Part shown: positions 1 to 12,337 of the stretch, in pieces
Numbering within the stretch: position 1 is the first letter of the stretch
How the letters are laid out: the number at the start of each line of letters is the position of its first letter
NCBI RefSeq assembly: GCF_900099805.1
Contig: NZ_FNDR01000001.1
Coordinates: 310,001 to 374,000 of the forward strand
Direction: 5' to 3'
DNA length: 64,000 nucleotides
Origin: Variovorax sp. OV700
GTDB taxonomy: Bacteria > Pseudomonadota > Gammaproteobacteria > Burkholderiales > Burkholderiaceae_C
The notes under the pieces: generated by a model
Told to the model about the DNA's origin: nothing
The model's database searches: none
Seen by the model: only the letters and a program-made list of their open reading frames with translations
Translations under genes and position numbers: made by a program

Positions 1-3000
1 GAGCAGGTATTCGTCAGCGCGCGAAGGTGCAGCGGCCTCTTCCCCGCCACGGCAGAACGCATGCCAGCGCTCCAGCGCATCGCGCCAATCGCCAGGTATT
101 TCGGAGAGCACGCCGATGCGGTTGCGCACGTCTTCCGAGCGCTTGTTGTCGTGCGTCGAGGTCGCGAGCATGGTGTGCGGCCAGTGCTGCGCACGGTCGG
201 CGCTGAGCAGGTGGAACTCGGGCACGTCGAAGCCGAAATGGTCGGGCTCGCCGCCCACTTCGTTGAGCGAGCTGAGCGGAAAGTAGCGATAGAAGGATGT
301 GTCCTCCACGCCCTTGGCCGCGACCGGCGCGCTGAACTGCTGAAAGCGCATCGCGAAGCGCCGCACGCGTTCGGCCAGCGCGGGTGTCGCATGCTCGGCC
401 GCCTCGCCGCGCAGCGCGCGCCGCACAAAGGCGAAGACGGAGCGGTCGGCATCGCGGCTCTGCTGCTCGGCCGACTCGGTGGCGGCGTCGATGAAATGCG
501 CATCTTGCGCGGACGGCGCCTCGACGATGTAAGTGCGGTACACGGGCATGCATGCCGCCACGCCCGTGAGCGCGCGGCGCAACGCGTTGAGCGTGTAGTC
601 GCGCGTGCTGCGGTCGGCCCGCGCAATCCTGAGCAGCTCGGTGGAGAGCACGTTCAGTTCCGACGACAGCGCATTGCGCATGACCTCGCGCTTGCTCGAC
701 CGGGCCACGGATTCGAAGTCCTGCGTCTCGCCCGTGAACTGATGCCAGGTCTTGCGCAAGGCCTCGGCCGCGGTGGTGTCGACCAGCACGCCGTTGGCCA
801 CGTTGGCAAAGCGGTAGCCGGTGGTGCCGTGCACGTGCCATTCAACGGGCACTTCTTCTTCCGAGGCGGCGATCTTCTCGGCGACGACGTACAGTGGGCG
901 CGGCGGCCGGCCGTCCGGCCCCATGGTGACCGGCAGCACAATGCCCGCGCGGCGCGCATACCCTTCCTGCAGTTGCCTGAAGTAGCGCGCGGGGTCGTAC
1001 AGGCCATCGGGATGGTCGATGCGCAAGCCGTCCACCGCGCCGGACGCCGCCAGATCGAGCGCGAAGGATTGCGTGGCCTCGAACACCTCCTCGCGCTCCA
1101 TGCGCACTGCCGCCAGATCGTTGATGTCGAAGAAACGCCGGTAGTTGATTTCGTCGGCCGCCACTCGCCAATAGGCGAGCCGATAGGCCTGCACGTCGAT
1201 GAGCTTGTGCAGCTCGTCGCGTGCCTCCTGCGATGCGAGGTTGAGCTCGGCCACCGACGCAAGCACGGCGCGCGCCAGCGACGGATGCGCCTCGGCCAGG
1301 TGCGCGAGGCGGGCCTTGAACAGTTCCTTGTCGCGCACGCGCTCCGTGCATTCGGAAGGCGTTTGCGCGTGGCGGCCCGGCAAGTGCCCGAAGGCGGTCG
1401 AGAGGCTGGCTAGTTGAGCGGTCAGCGCCGGGTCCTTCAGGTGCGGCAGCGCGCGCGCCAGCACCACGGGATAGGTTTCGGGCGCCAGCGGAAACCGGTG
1501 GTCGAAGTAGCGCAGCGCGAAGCTGCCCTCCGCTGCTTCGAAGTGCAGCACCAGCTCTCCGCTGGAAAGCACCTCGCCGTAGTGGCCGCCAAGCACCGGC
1601 AGCAGCACCTTACCGGCCAGCTCCTTGTTGAGCGGCTGCCAGTCGATGTCGAAGTGGTGCGCGAACAGCGAGGCCGGGCCGTTCTCCAGCACGTCCATCC
1701 ACCATGCGTTGTCGGCGCCGAGCACGCCCATGTGGTTGGGCACCATGTCGAGCAGCTGCCCCAGCCCGTTCGCCTGCAGCGCCTCGACGAAGCGCGCAAA
1801 GCCTTCGGCGCCACCGAGTTCGGGGTTGATCTCGGCATGGGCCACCACGTCGTACCCATGGGTGCTTCCCGCACGGGCCCGCTGGATCGGCGAGCAATAC
1901 ACGTGGCTCACGCCGAGCTGCGCCAGGTAAGGCAGCACGCGAATGGCGTCGTCGAAGCCAAAGCCCTTGTGAAACTGAAGTCGGTAGGTGGCCCGCGGCA
2001 CGCGCGCCTGGAGCCGCAGCGGCGCCGGTTCCGCAGCCGCGCTGCGGCGCGGCCGTGCGGCACGCAGGCGCTCGGTCAGGCCCCGCATGGCATCGCCGGC
2101 CGCAAGTTCGTGCACGGTCGACACCAGCTTGCGCCGCCAGTTGGGATGCGTGTCGGTGGTGCCGGGCATGTTGGCCTGCTCCACTTCGCCGGCCACGTCT
2201 TCGAGCTGAAACACCATCAGCGCCGACGGCGCCGCGGCAAGATAGGCATGCACAGCCTGCATGGCCCGCGGCGAAGGCGTGGCATGCGCGAGGGCCTGCG
2301 CGGCTTCGTCCTGCGACAGCAGACCCGCCTCGCGCACCGCAAGGAGCAAGCGGATGCGCTCCTGCGCGCGGCCCAGCAGCTGCGCGTCGAACAGCCGCGG
2401 GTCGGGAAAGAGCCCGAGCGCCAGGCGCAGCCGCAGGTCATGGCCCGACCACCACCCCGCCAACGTGGCCAGATCGTGCGTGCTGATGGCGACGAGCGCG
2501 GCCGCCGGGTAGGTCTCGGGCGGGGTGAATCCGCCGTCATGCTGCTTCTCGAAGTACAGCAGGCGATACGACAGCACATCGGCGCGCGCGAGCGCTTCGC
2601 GCATCGCGTCTTCCACCGTGCCCAAGTCTTCGCCCACCACCATGCAGCGATGGCGATGGCTCTCGACCGCCACGATGGCCAGCATTTCTTCGACGGGGTA
2701 GCGCACGTACGCGCCATCGTGCGCGGTGCGGCCCGGCGGGATCCAGAACAGGCGCATCAGCCCCATCACGTGGTCGATGCGCAGCGCGCCCGCATGCCGC
2801 ATGTTGGCGCGCAGCATCTGCACGAAGGGCTCGTAGTGATGGATGCGAAGCCGGTCCGGGCGCAGCGGCGGCAGGCCCCAGTTCTGCCCGGCGGGGTTGA
2901 ACTCGTCAGGCGGCGCGCCGATGCTGGCACCGACCGCGAAGCAATGCTGCGCGGTCCAGGCGTCCGATCCGCCGCGGTCCGCGGAGACGGCCAGGTCCAG

Positions 3001-4194
3001 GTAGAGCCCGATGCCCATGCCAAGCGCCGCGCAGCGTTCGCCTGCGCGCGCCAACTGACTATCGGCGACCCACTGCAGGTACTGGTGGTATTGCAGGCGA
3101 TCTGCGTGCTGCGCCTCGAAGGCCCGCACCTCGGGCGCATCGGCCTCGCGGTAGGCTTCGGGCCATGCGAGCCAGCCCCAGCACTGCGGATCGGCCGCGG
3201 CAAAGTGGGCCTGCAGCGCTTCGAAAAGCGCGTGCTGACGAAGCGGCTCGCCTTGCGACGAAACGAAGGCGAGAAATGCCTTGCCCCTTTCGTCGGGCGC
3301 ACCGGCCTGCGGCAGATGGTGCGAGCGAAAGTGCTCGAACAGCAGCTCCAGCACTTCGAACTTTGCGGCCGCCACGCCGGCATGGTCGACCAGCGGCGCA
3401 GCCCGCAGCGCCGCAAGGCGGCCCTGGAACTCAGGCGACTCCACGCGCCGGCGCGCGGCCTCGCAGTGGGCAAAATCATCGGCCGCCTCGACGTCGATGT
3501 ACAGCACGTTGAGCCACTGCCGCGACGACGGGCTGTAGGGGCTGGCGCGCAGCGGATCGGTCGGAAACAGCGCATGCAGCGGATTCAGCCCGACCACGTC
3601 GGCGCCCTGCCCGGCCATGCCGTCGATCAACGCCTCCAGGTCGCCGAAATCGCCCATGCCCCAATTGCGCTGCGAACGCAGTGCGTACAGCTGCACCGCC
3701 GGCCCCCAGACGCGGCCGCCATCGCGCACCGCAGGCGGCCGGTAGCAGCGGCCGGGCGAAGCGACGACCAGGGTCCGCCCCACCAGGCCGTCGATGTGCA
3801 GCCAGTGATAGCCAGGCGCGAGCGGTTCCGCCAACTGCAGCGTGCAGCTGCCATGCGGCCAGGGCTGTGCCTCCACTTCGCCCTGGCGCGAATTCCCCTC
3901 CTCGTCGCTCAACCGCCAGTGGAGCCTGCCGGAGAGATGCGGCAGCTGCAGCGACCAGTGCGGCGCGTGCGCCTCCACCACCCGCACAGGCGGCATCGCG
4001 GGCACGGGCGACGAGCCAGCTGCATCCGTTTCAACAGCGCCCGCCTCCACGCCGAACTCGGCCAGCAGCGCGGCCAGGCTCTCGGGCGTGGCGTGGCGCT
4101 GCGTTCCGAACGCATCGACATAGGTCGGCGAGATGCCGTAGTGCCAGCACAGGCGCTCCAGCACGTCGTGGGACCAATGACCCGGATCAGCCAC
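1..4194 (-). CDS. malQ-treY: MalQ-TreY fusion: 4-alpha-glucanotransferase / maltooligosyltrehalose synthase (3' end outside window)
   Basis: The frame stays open from a GTG at 4194 to base 1 (1398 codons), so the C-terminus lies left of the window. Residues 1 to about 700 are amylomaltase (GH77): LRIDHVMGL (nucleophile Asp), VVGEDLGTV (acid/base Glu) and STHDLATL. From about residue 728 a TreY domain starts (PRATYRLQFHKGF) with GLRIDHPDGL, VVAEKI and ATSTHDNKRSED; the last visible residues are DEYLL, a conserved TreY segment. MalQ rearranges short maltodextrins. TreY turns the reducing-end glucose into an alpha,alpha-1,1 trehalosyl cap. The gene overlaps treZ by 8 nt, and TreZ releases the trehalose. 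About 270 TreY residues are probably missing. Fusion of these two enzymes occurs in related betaproteobacteria (recalled, not searched). Confidence 0.93.
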   Translation of the reverse strand, partial: MADPGHWSHDVLERLCWHYGISPTYVDAFGTQRHATPESLAALLAEFGVEAGAVETDAAGSSPVPAMPPVRVVEAHAPHWSLQLPHLSGRLHWRLSDEEGNSRQGEVEAQPWPHGSCTLQLAEPLAPGYHWLHIDGLVGRTLVVASPGRCYRPPAVRDGGRVWGPAVQLYALRSQRNWGMGDFGDLEALIDGMAGQGADVVGLNPLHALFPTDPLRASPYSPSSRQWLNVLYIDVEAADDFAHCEAARRRVESPEFQGRLAALRAAPLVDHAGVAAAKFEVLELLFEHFRSHHLPQAGAPDERGKAFLAFVSSQGEPLRQHALFEALQAHFAAADPQCWGWLAWPEAYREADAPEVRAFEAQHADRLQYHQYLQWVADSQLARAGERCAALGMGIGLYLDLAVSADRGGSDAWTAQHCFAVGASIGAPPDEFNPAGQNWGLPPLRPDRLRIHHYEPFVQMLRANMRHAGALRIDHVMGLMRLFWIPPGRTAHDGAYVRYPVEEMLAIVAVESHRHRCMVVGEDLGTVEDAMREALARADVLSYRLLYFEKQHDGGFTPPETYPAAALVAISTHDLATLAGWWSGHDLRLRLALGLFPDPRLFDAQLLGRAQERIRLLLAVREAGLLSQDEAAQALAHATPSPRAMQAVHAYLAAAPSALMVFQLEDVAGEVEQANMPGTTDTHPNWRRKLVSTVHELAAGDAMRGLTERLRAARPRRSAAAEPAPLRLQARVPRATYRLQFHKGFGFDDAIRVLPYLAQLGVSHVYCSPIQRARAGSTHGYDVVAHAEINPELGGAEGFARFVEALQANGLGQLLDMVPNHMGVLGADNAWWMDVLENGPASLFAHHFDIDWQPLNKELAGKVLLPVLGGHYGEVLSSGELVLHFEAAEGSFALRYFDHRFPLAPETYPVVLARALPHLKDPALTAQLASLSTAFGHLPGRHAQTPSECTERVRDKELFKARLAHLAEAHPSLARAVLASVAELNLASQEARDELHKLIDVQAYRLAYWRVAADEINYRRFFDINDLAAVRMEREEVFEATQSFALDLAASGAVDGLRIDHPDGLYDPARYFRQLQEGYARRAGIVLPVTMGPDGRPPRPLYVVAEKIAASEEEVPVEWHVHGTTGYRFANVANGVLVDTTAAEALRKTWHQFTGETQDFESVARSSKREVMRNALSSELNVLSTELLRIARADRSTRDYTLNALRRALTGVAACMPVYRTYIVEAPSAQDAHFIDAATESAEQQSRDADRSVFAFVRRALRGEAAEHATPALAERVRRFAMRFQQFSAPVAAKGVEDTSFYRYFPLSSLNEVGGEPDHFGFDVPEFHLLSADRAQHWPHTMLATSTHDNKRSEDVRNRIGVLSEIPGDWRDALERWHAFCRGGEEAAAPSRADEYLL

Positions 4195-6028
4195 CAGTGC
4201 TGCCCTCCATCTCCTCCAACGTCGCGCGCACCGCGCCGCGCTCGAGCCGCAGGCCCTCCGCGTCGGCTGCGGCACCCGCGCTGTAGATCACTTCGCCGGG
4301 CAGCACCTCAGCTTGTAGAACTTGCTGCGCGCCAAAGTTGGCGATCAGATGAAGACGCTTGCCAGCCAACTCCCACTCGACTCGAATGACGCCCTCCTCA
4401 GAGCGATGGCTTCCCGCGCGGCGTGCGCTCGCGAAGTGCGGCACCAGGAGGCGCCGGCGCACGTCGAGCAATTTCTGCACTTCGCACAGGCGCGCGAAGT
4501 GCGGCTGCGTGCCGCGCTCGCGCCACCGCAGCTTCGATGCAAGGAAAGTCTCCTCGGCATTGGGATCGGGAATGCGCGCACGGGCCGCCTTGTCGGCAAA
4601 GGCCGCGAAGCCGCCGAACTCCGCGCGGCGCCCCTCGGCCACAGCCGACGCAAGCTCGGGACCGAAGTCGCAAAAATAAAGGAACGGCGAAGACGCCGCG
4701 AACTCGTCGCCCATGAAGAACATGGGCACGTGCGGCGACAAGAGCAGGCAGGCGAATGCGGCGCGCACCAGCACCGGATCGCCCAGCGCATGAATGCGCT
4801 CGCCGAACGCGCGGTTGCCTACCTGGTCATGGGTCTGCAGGTAAGACACGAAGGCCGCAGGCGGCAGCTGCGTGCTGGGTTCGCCCCGCGGCTCGCCGCC
4901 GCGAAATTCCGACGGCTGGCCCTGGTAGATGAAGCCCTGTGCCAGCGCACGGGCAAATCCGGCCGGCGGGTCGTCGGCATAGTCGGCGTAGTAGCCGTCG
5001 CGTTCACCGGTGGCCAGCGTGTGCACGGCATGGTGAAGGTCGTCGTTCCACTGCGCGGTGCCGGCAATGGGCAGGCCGCTGCCATCGCGCGCGAGCATCG
5101 AGGCCTGGTTGGCATCGTTCTCCAGTACCAGGTGCACATGCCTCTCGCGCGCCGGGCCGGCGTTCAGCGCCTCGCGGATCTCCTGCACGATGTGCTTGGG
5201 AGACGTATCGCGAATGGCGTGGATCGCGTCCATGCGCAGGCCGTCGAGGTGGAACTCTTCCACCCAGTACAGCGCGTTGTGGATGAAGAAGTCGCGCACG
5301 GTGCGCGAGCCGGGACCGTCGAAGTTGATGGCGGAGCCCCAGGGCGTGCGCTCCGCTGCGTTGAAGAATTCGGGGCAGCACGCATGCAGGTAGTTGCCTT
5401 CCGGCCCGAAGTGGTTGTAGACCACGTCGACCAACACCATGAGCCCCAGCGCATGCGCGGCGGCGACCAGCGCCTTGAGGTCGTCCGGCGTCCCGTAGCT
5501 GGCATCGGGTGCAAACTGCAGCACGCCGTCGTAGCCCCAGTTGCGCGCACCCGGAAAATCCGCGAGAGGCATGAGCTCGACGGCGGTGATGCCAAGCTCC
5601 GCCAGTTCGCCGAGCCGCTCGCGTGCGGCCTTGAAAGTGCCTTCCTCGGTGAATGTGCCCACGTGCAGCTCATACACCACGGCCTCGTGCCAGGGGCGGC
5701 CGTGCCACGCCGTGTCGGTCCATTCGAAGCGGCCCGGATCGACCACCTGGCTCGGCTTGTGCACGTCTTGTGGGTTGAAGCGCGAAGCCGGGTCGGGCAT
5801 GGTGGTGCCGTCGGGCAGCCGGTAGGCGTAGCTGTCGCCATGGCGCGCCTCCGCGAGCGTGAGGCGGTGCCAGCCATCGGCGCTGCGCTGCATGGCGTGC
5901 GACGCGGTCGCCGCGCCGGCGGGCGTGTGCAGCAGAACGATGCTGCCGGTCGAGGGCGCCCAAAGCGCAAAGTCGACCCCGCCGCCGTGCACCGTGGCAC
6001 CGAAGGGCATCTCGTGAACACGGCTCAT
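4187..6028 (-). CDS. treZ: Malto-oligosyltrehalose trehalohydrolase
   Basis: GH13 enzyme of 613 aa, normal for TreZ, that cleaves the trehalosyl end from maltooligosyltrehalose to free trehalose. The N-terminal CBM48-like region (GATVHGGGVDFALWAP) precedes the barrel. Visible motifs are DVVYNHFGPEGNY, GLRMDAIHAI (nucleophile), LVLENDANQ (acid/base) and QTHDQVGNRAFG. The ATG at 6028 overlaps the glgX stop as ATGA, so the two are translationally coupled; an upstream in-frame Met at 6070 would run further into glgX and is less likely. The stop overlaps the start of malQ-treY by 8 nt, which puts the TreY-TreZ pair in one unit. Confidence 0.95.
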   Translation of the reverse strand: MSRVHEMPFGATVHGGGVDFALWAPSTGSIVLLHTPAGAATASHAMQRSADGWHRLTLAEARHGDSYAYRLPDGTTMPDPASRFNPQDVHKPSQVVDPGRFEWTDTAWHGRPWHEAVVYELHVGTFTEEGTFKAARERLGELAELGITAVELMPLADFPGARNWGYDGVLQFAPDASYGTPDDLKALVAAAHALGLMVLVDVVYNHFGPEGNYLHACCPEFFNAAERTPWGSAINFDGPGSRTVRDFFIHNALYWVEEFHLDGLRMDAIHAIRDTSPKHIVQEIREALNAGPARERHVHLVLENDANQASMLARDGSGLPIAGTAQWNDDLHHAVHTLATGERDGYYADYADDPPAGFARALAQGFIYQGQPSEFRGGEPRGEPSTQLPPAAFVSYLQTHDQVGNRAFGERIHALGDPVLVRAAFACLLLSPHVPMFFMGDEFAASSPFLYFCDFGPELASAVAEGRRAEFGGFAAFADKAARARIPDPNAEETFLASKLRWRERGTQPHFARLCEVQKLLDVRRRLLVPHFASARRAGSHRSEEGVIRVEWELAGKRLHLIANFGAQQVLQAEVLPGEVIYSAGAAADAEGLRLERGAVRATLEEMEGSTGG

Positions 6029-8187
6029 GGCCGCACGTCCGGCCGGCTCAGCACCACGAGCGAACGGCATTGCAGCGGATAGGCGGGCTCCGACCAGGCC
6101 GGCGCGAGCGCGGCCACGTCCTCGGTGGCAGGTGGTGGCGTGCCGCTGGCGGTGTCAAGCAACAACCGCCACGCGCCATACCGTGCGGCCGGCAGCGTGA
6201 ATGAAATCTCGTCGTGGTGCGCGTTGAAAAGCACCAGAAAATCGTCGTCGTGCTGCGACTCGCCCCGCGGCCCGCGGTCGGCAATGCCGCCGCCGGACAT
6301 GTACATCGCAATGCACCGCGCGTTGGTGTCGCTCCAGTCTTCGGGGCGCATCTCGGCCCCGTCGGGCTTGAGCCAGACCACGTCGGTCACGGTCTCGGCT
6401 TCGGAGGGCTTGCCGGCAAAGAAGCTGCGCCGCCGGAACGAGGGATGGGCACGCCGCAACGCGATGGTGCGCTCCACGAAGGTGATCAGCGCCTGCCGCT
6501 CCGGGGTGGGCGTCCAGTCGATCCAGCTGATGTCGTTGTCCTGACAATAGGCGTTGTTGTTGCCGTTTTGCGTGTGGCCGCGCTCGTCGCCGGCCAGCAG
6601 CATCGGCACGCCCTGCGACAGCAGCAGCGTGGCCAGCAGGTTGCGCTTCTGGCGCTCGCGCAACCCCTCTATTTCTGGGTCCGAGGTGGGCCCTTCGACG
6701 CCGCAGTTCCACGAGATGTTGTGGCTGCTTCCGTCGCGGTTGTCTTCGCCGTTGGCCTCGTTGTGCTTCTCGTTGTAGGAGACCAGGTCGTTGAGCGTGA
6801 AGCCATCGTGCGCGGTGATGAAGTTGATGCTCGCGTTGGGCCGCTTGCCCGACCAGCCGTACAGGTCTTCCGAGCCGGAGATCCGCTTGCCGACCTCGCC
6901 GATCACGCCCGCATCGCCCTTCCAGAAGCCGCGCATGCCGTCGCGGTAGCGGTCGTTCCACTCGGCCCAGCCAAGCGGAAAGTTGCCCACCTGGTAGCCG
7001 CCGTGCCCCAGGTCCCAGGGCTCGGCGATGAGCTTGACGCGGTTGAGCGTCGGGTCCTGCCGGATGGCGTCGAAGAAGCCGCCCAGGTTCTCGACCTTGC
7101 CCGCTTCGCGCGCGAGCGCCGAGGCCAGGTCGAAACGAAAACCGTCGACGTGCATCTCCTCGGCCCAGTAGCGCAGCGAATCCATCACCAGCTGCAGGGC
7201 ATGCGGATGCTCGAGGTTGACGGTGTTGCCGCAACCCGTGAAGTCGTCGTAGTAGCGGCGGCGCTCGGCATTGACGATGTAGTAAGAGGCGTTGTCCACG
7301 CCGCGCATCGAGAGCGTGGGCCCGAGCTGGTTGCCTTCGCAGGTGTGGTTGTAGACCACGTCGAGAATCACCTCGATGCCTGCCGAGTGCAGCGTCTTCA
7401 CCATGGTCTTGAATTCCTTCACCTTGCCCGAGGCGCTATAGCGCGTCTCCGGGGCAAAGTAGGCCAGCGAGTTGTAGCCCCAGTAGTTCTGCAGGCCCTT
7501 CTCGGCCAGGTGCCGGTCGTTCAGGAAGCTGTGCACCGGCAGCAGCTCGATGGTGGTCACGCCCAGGCGCTTCAGGTAGTCGACCACGGGTGCGCAGCAC
7601 AGGCCGCCGTAGGTGCCGCGCAGCTCGGGCGGAACATCGGGGTGGCGCATGGTGAAGCCGCGCACGTGCAGCTCATAGATCACCATGTCCTGCCAGGGCA
7701 CCGACGGCCGATGGTCGTCGCCCCAGGTGAAGGCGGGCTCCAGCACGCGGCCCTTGGGCACCAGCGGCGCGCTGTCGCGGCGATCGAACGACAGGTCTTC
7801 GCGCTTGCTGCCCACCGTGTAGCCGTAGAGCGCATCGCCCCAGCGCAGCTCGCCGACGAGGTCTTTGGCGTACGGGTCGACCAGCAGCTTGTGCGCATTG
7901 AAGCGGTGGCCCTCCTCCGGCTTGTAGGGGCCATGCACGCGGTAGCCGTAGGCCTGCCCCGGACGTGCCTCGGGCAGGTAACAGTGCCATACGCCGTCGG
8001 TGCGCTCCCGGATCGGGATGCGCTGGAGTTCATGGCGGCCCTTCTCGTCGAAGAGGCACAGGTCCACGCCGTGTGCGTGCTGGGAAAAAAGCGCGAAATT
8101 CACGCCCTCCCCATCCCAGTTGGCGCCGCGCGGATACGGCCGCCCCGGCCAGACGGCCGTGATCGAGTTGCGTGGGCTGCGTGTCAT
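6025..8187 (-). CDS. glgX: Glycogen debranching enzyme GlgX
   Basis: GH13 isoamylase-type debranching enzyme, 720 aa, which hydrolyses alpha-1,6 branches of glycogen and supplies linear maltodextrins to MalQ and TreY. It starts MTRSPRNSITAVWPGRPYPRG, the family N-terminus; the open frame extends upstream, but that part overlaps the preceding gene and reads as low-complexity. Motifs: DVVYNHTCEGNQ, GFRFDLASALARE (nucleophile), LIAEPWDLG (acid/base), FITAHDGFTLNDLVSYN, and the GlgX-typical NEANGEDNRDG. The start lies 5 nt after the stop of the membrane protein gene, and the stop overlaps treZ by 4 nt. Confidence 0.95.
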   Translation of the reverse strand: MTRSPRNSITAVWPGRPYPRGANWDGEGVNFALFSQHAHGVDLCLFDEKGRHELQRIPIRERTDGVWHCYLPEARPGQAYGYRVHGPYKPEEGHRFNAHKLLVDPYAKDLVGELRWGDALYGYTVGSKREDLSFDRRDSAPLVPKGRVLEPAFTWGDDHRPSVPWQDMVIYELHVRGFTMRHPDVPPELRGTYGGLCCAPVVDYLKRLGVTTIELLPVHSFLNDRHLAEKGLQNYWGYNSLAYFAPETRYSASGKVKEFKTMVKTLHSAGIEVILDVVYNHTCEGNQLGPTLSMRGVDNASYYIVNAERRRYYDDFTGCGNTVNLEHPHALQLVMDSLRYWAEEMHVDGFRFDLASALAREAGKVENLGGFFDAIRQDPTLNRVKLIAEPWDLGHGGYQVGNFPLGWAEWNDRYRDGMRGFWKGDAGVIGEVGKRISGSEDLYGWSGKRPNASINFITAHDGFTLNDLVSYNEKHNEANGEDNRDGSSHNISWNCGVEGPTSDPEIEGLRERQKRNLLATLLLSQGVPMLLAGDERGHTQNGNNNAYCQDNDISWIDWTPTPERQALITFVERTIALRRAHPSFRRRSFFAGKPSEAETVTDVVWLKPDGAEMRPEDWSDTNARCIAMYMSGGGIADRGPRGESQHDDDFLVLFNAHHDEISFTLPAARYGAWRLLLDTASGTPPPATEDVAALAPAWSEPAYPLQCRSLVVLSRPDVRP

Positions 8188-8192
8188 GAATT

Positions 8193-8930
8193 TCAGCGCG
8201 GCGGGCGATCGTCGTGCGGGCTGCTCCTCGGCGGACTGTGGTCCCTGGGCAAGCTGTTGTCCTTCGGCTGGCGCGGCCACCAGCGCTCGATCTGCTCCGC
8301 CGCCCAGTCCTTGCCCGCCAGGCCGAAGGCCAGCGCCAATGCAAACACCACGCCGGCCAGCACTACCAGGAAGCTCTCGCGCACGATGTCGCCGCCGATC
8401 TTGACCTGGTCGAGCGCAATCAGGATCACGAAGGCCATGACCGCATAGCGCGCGACCTGCCCCAGCAGCACGGCATCGCGCAACTGCGCGCCGCGAAAGT
8501 AGCTCGACACCGCCTCTCCCACGAAGCGGGCGAAGTACGAACCGAAGGCCAGCACCAGCAAGGCCACGAAGAGATTCGGCACGAACCACACCACGCGCCC
8601 GAGCAGGTCGGCGATGTAGCTCAGGCCGAGGCCGTTGAACGCTATCAGCAGCGCCGCCAAGATGACCAGCCAGTAGGCCAGCACGCCGAACAGGCTGCTG
8701 GTATCACCGGGCCATCCGCCCTGGCGCAGGAAGTTGTCCAGCCCGGCGCGTTCGGTCAGCACGTTGAAATTGATGGCGCGCAGCGCCTTGGTGACCGCAA
8801 AACGCACCGTCTTGGCAATGAGCCAGCCGGCCAGCACCACGACCAGCGCAATGGCCAGGCGGGGCACGAAGGCTCCGACCTGGTAGAGCATTGCGTTCAG
8901 CGGCTCCAGGTGAATGCCAAATCTGTCCAT
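8193..8930 (-). CDS. CmpX-like mechanosensitive-channel-family membrane protein
   Basis: Predicted inner-membrane protein of 245 aa with about five hydrophobic helices (residues about 19-40, 84-103, 117-136, 158-176, 188-207). The pattern fits the conserved TM-helix repeat proteins related to MscS (CmpX group). The last helix ends ALAFGLAGKDWAAE, which recalls the end of the MscS pore helix. No MscS cytoplasmic beta-domain follows, only a polar Pro/Arg/Asp tail, so it may gate differently or serve as a sensor. GGAGAG lies just before the ATG. It is 64 nt after treS-mak and 5 nt before glgX, so it is co-transcribed with trehalose/glucan genes. A role in osmotic sensing is inference from that position. 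Confidence 0.75.
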   Translation of the reverse strand: MDRFGIHLEPLNAMLYQVGAFVPRLAIALVVVLAGWLIAKTVRFAVTKALRAINFNVLTERAGLDNFLRQGGWPGDTSSLFGVLAYWLVILAALLIAFNGLGLSYIADLLGRVVWFVPNLFVALLVLAFGSYFARFVGEAVSSYFRGAQLRDAVLLGQVARYAVMAFVILIALDQVKIGGDIVRESFLVVLAGVVFALALAFGLAGKDWAAEQIERWWPRQPKDNSLPRDHSPPRSSPHDDRPPR

Positions 8931-8994
8931 GTTTCTCTCCGGTGCGTGATTGCGGTTGCGGTGGCGGACGAAAGCGGCGGATGCGATGCAAGCA

Positions 8995-12327
<3,333 letters not shown>

Positions 12328-12337
12328 GGGCGCGGCC

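Noticed and set aside
1414..4389. Plus-strand open frame of 991 codons opposite malQ-treY
   Set aside because: Shadow of the MalQ-TreY frame, which has full catalytic motifs.
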